Below, piece by piece: positions 63,116 through 64,000 of a DNA stretch of 64,000 nucleotides. The stretch spans positions 682,001 to 746,000 of the forward strand of contig CANLLF010000004.1 in assembly GCA_947491935.1 (NCBI GenBank). Direction: 5' to 3'. The position numbers and the translations under genes were made by a program. The stretch is from an uncultured Roseicyclus sp. Its GTDB lineage: Bacteria; Pseudomonadota; Alphaproteobacteria; Rhodobacterales; Rhodobacteraceae. Position 1 is the first letter of the stretch, and the number at the start of each line of letters is the position of its first letter. Under the pieces are notes generated by a model. It had not been told where the DNA came from. It ran no database searches and saw only the letters and a list, made by a program, of their open reading frames with translations.

Positions 63116-64000
63116 TCAAATCCCGTCGATGCAGACGTATTTGGTCTCGAGGTAGTCTTCCAGTCCCTGACTGCCGCCTTCTTTGCCAAGGCCACTTTCC
63201 TTCACGCCTCCGAAAGGCGCTTCAACCGTTGTGATCAGGCCGGAATTGATCCCGATCATCCCATATTGCAGCCCTTCGTTCAGGCGGAAGGCACGGCCGA
63301 GGTCCTGGGTATAGGCGTAGCTCGCCAGGCCGAAGACGGTGTCATTGGCCATGGCGATGACGTCCTCTTCGGTCTCGAACTTGAAGACAGGCGCAAGGGG
63401 CCCGAATATCTCGTCTTGGGCAAAGGCCATCTCCTGCGTCGCGCCGGTCACCACGGTGGGCTCATAAAACGAGCCTCCAAGTGCGTGCCGTGCGCCGCCG
63501 CAGGCCACATTGCCGCCCTTCGCCTTGGCATCCTCCAACAGCTCTTCCACCTTCTCCACCGCGTCCGCATCAATCAAGGGGCCCTGAACCACGCCGTCTT
63601 CGCGCCCATCGCCGACCTTCATCGCGCGGGTCTTTTCCACCAGCTTTTCGACAAACGCATCGTGGATGCCGGATTGCACATAAATGCGATTGGCACAGAC
63701 GCAGGTCTGCCCGGAATTGCGGTATTTGGAGACCATCGCACCTTCGACCGCCGCGTCCAGATCGGCATCGTCGAAAACGATGAAGGGCGCGTTGCCCCCA
63801 AGCTCCATGGAGACTTTCTTGACCGTATCCGCCGATTGCCGGATCAGCTCCTTGCCCACTTCGGTGGAGCCGGTGAAGGTGATCTTGCGCACCTCTGGCC
63901 GCTCCATCATCGCGCCGGCGATTTTCCGGGCGGAGCCCGTCAACACATTGACGGTACCCGCAGGATATCCGACCTCTTCGGCCAGCGCCGCCCAGGCCAG
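63116..64000 (-). CDS. gabD: NAD(P)-dependent succinate-semialdehyde dehydrogenase-like aldehyde dehydrogenase (5' end beyond window)
   Basis: The last 294 codons are present; the gene continues past the right edge. Seen are the cofactor element F-T-G-S-T-E-V-G-K, the general base Glu in M-E-L-G-G-N-A-P, the catalytic Cys in S-G-Q-T-C-V-C-A-N-R and the C-terminal P-F-G-G-V-K-E-S-G. The Q-T-C-V-C-A-N and L-E-T-K-Y-V-C segments are typical of GabD, which oxidises succinate semialdehyde to succinate. Glutarate semialdehyde dehydrogenase is an alternative. Convergent with the galactoside operon. Confidence 0.88.
   Translation of the reverse strand: MAWAALAEEVGYPAGTVNVLTGSARKIAGAMMERPEVRKITFTGSTEVGKELIRQSADTVKKVSMELGGNAPFIVFDDADLDAAVEGAMVSKYRNSGQTCVCANRIYVQSGIHDAFVEKLVEKTRAMKVGDGREDGVVQGPLIDADAVEKVEELLEDAKAKGGNVACGGARHALGGSFYEPTVVTGATQEMAFAQDEIFGPLAPVFKFETEEDVIAMANDTVFGLASYAYTQDLGRAFRLNEGLQYGMIGINSGLITTVEAPFGGVKESGLGKEGGSQGLEDYLETKYVCIDGI

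Noticed and set aside
1-64000. CRISPR arrays, insertion sequences, prophage genes or integration sites
   Set aside because: No arrays of regularly spaced repeats, transposase or integrase motifs, or flanking direct repeats were seen.

Overview
This 64-kb window reads as chromosomal DNA of a high-GC alphaproteobacterium, most likely of the Rhodobacterales (Roseobacter/Rhodobacter lineage). The basis is the block hemN, fnrL, a tandem universal stress protein, ccoNOQP, ccoGHIS (the arrangement known from Rhodobacter and Paracoccus), the divergent hemE/hemC pair, a membrane-anchored cytochrome of the c-y/c552 type, and many 4-base ATGA or GTGA start/stop overlaps. No phage, transposon, CRISPR array, tRNA or rRNA gene was recognised. 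Both ends cut genes: dnaX at the left and a succinate-semialdehyde-dehydrogenase-like gene at the right.

Layout. 1-9.9 kb: dnaX start, small membrane proteins, an ankyrin-repeat protein, rsgA, the SRP RNA, a zinc metallopeptidase, a DMT exporter, a coupled SRPBCC/Stf0 sulfotransferase pair and nudC. 10-17.4 kb: a 5'-nucleotidase/CpdB-type hydrolase without a visible signal peptide, an NMT1/THI5-type ABC importer, a lipid-anchored or secreted alpha/beta hydrolase, pheA and the anchored cytochrome c. 17.7-23.7 kb: a complete yejABEF-type peptide ABC importer. 23.7-37.9 kb: the microaerobic/anaerobic block, with oxygen-independent coproporphyrinogen oxidase, the FnrL regulator, cbb3 oxidase structural and assembly genes, a D-Ala-D-Ala carboxypeptidase and the aerobic coproporphyrinogen oxidase hemF. 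At least four FNR-type boxes sit in the intergenic gaps, so the block looks like one FnrL regulon.

37.9-50.4 kb: surface-polysaccharide genes. A translationally coupled cassette (GT4, FkbM methyltransferase, GT25, GT4, GT25) ends against hemE. After hemC come rfbC-rfbB-rfbD-rfbA, which make dTDP-L-rhamnose, and then an 822-residue protein with two glycosyltransferase domains that probably uses it.

50.4-63 kb: a galactoside regulon. An IclR-type regulator and an ABC ATPase face away from an operon coding for the sugar-binding protein, two permeases, a GH36 alpha-galactosidase, an SDR sugar dehydrogenase, DgoK, DgoA, an SMP-30 type lactonase and a GH42 beta-galactosidase. Together these give import of alpha/beta-galactosides, hydrolysis to galactose, and the oxidative De Ley-Doudoroff route to pyruvate and glyceraldehyde 3-phosphate; galactonate dehydratase is not in the window. 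Two adjacent 19-bp inverted repeats in the divergent promoter are good candidates for the IclR operators.

I did not find a clearly undescribed system. The items I would look at first are the SDR with Asn in place of the catalytic Lys, the coupled GT25/GT4/FkbM cassette, the IclR tandem operator, three exact 11-bp-phased repeats upstream of an ABC ATPase gene, and the coupled SRPBCC/sulfotransferase pair.
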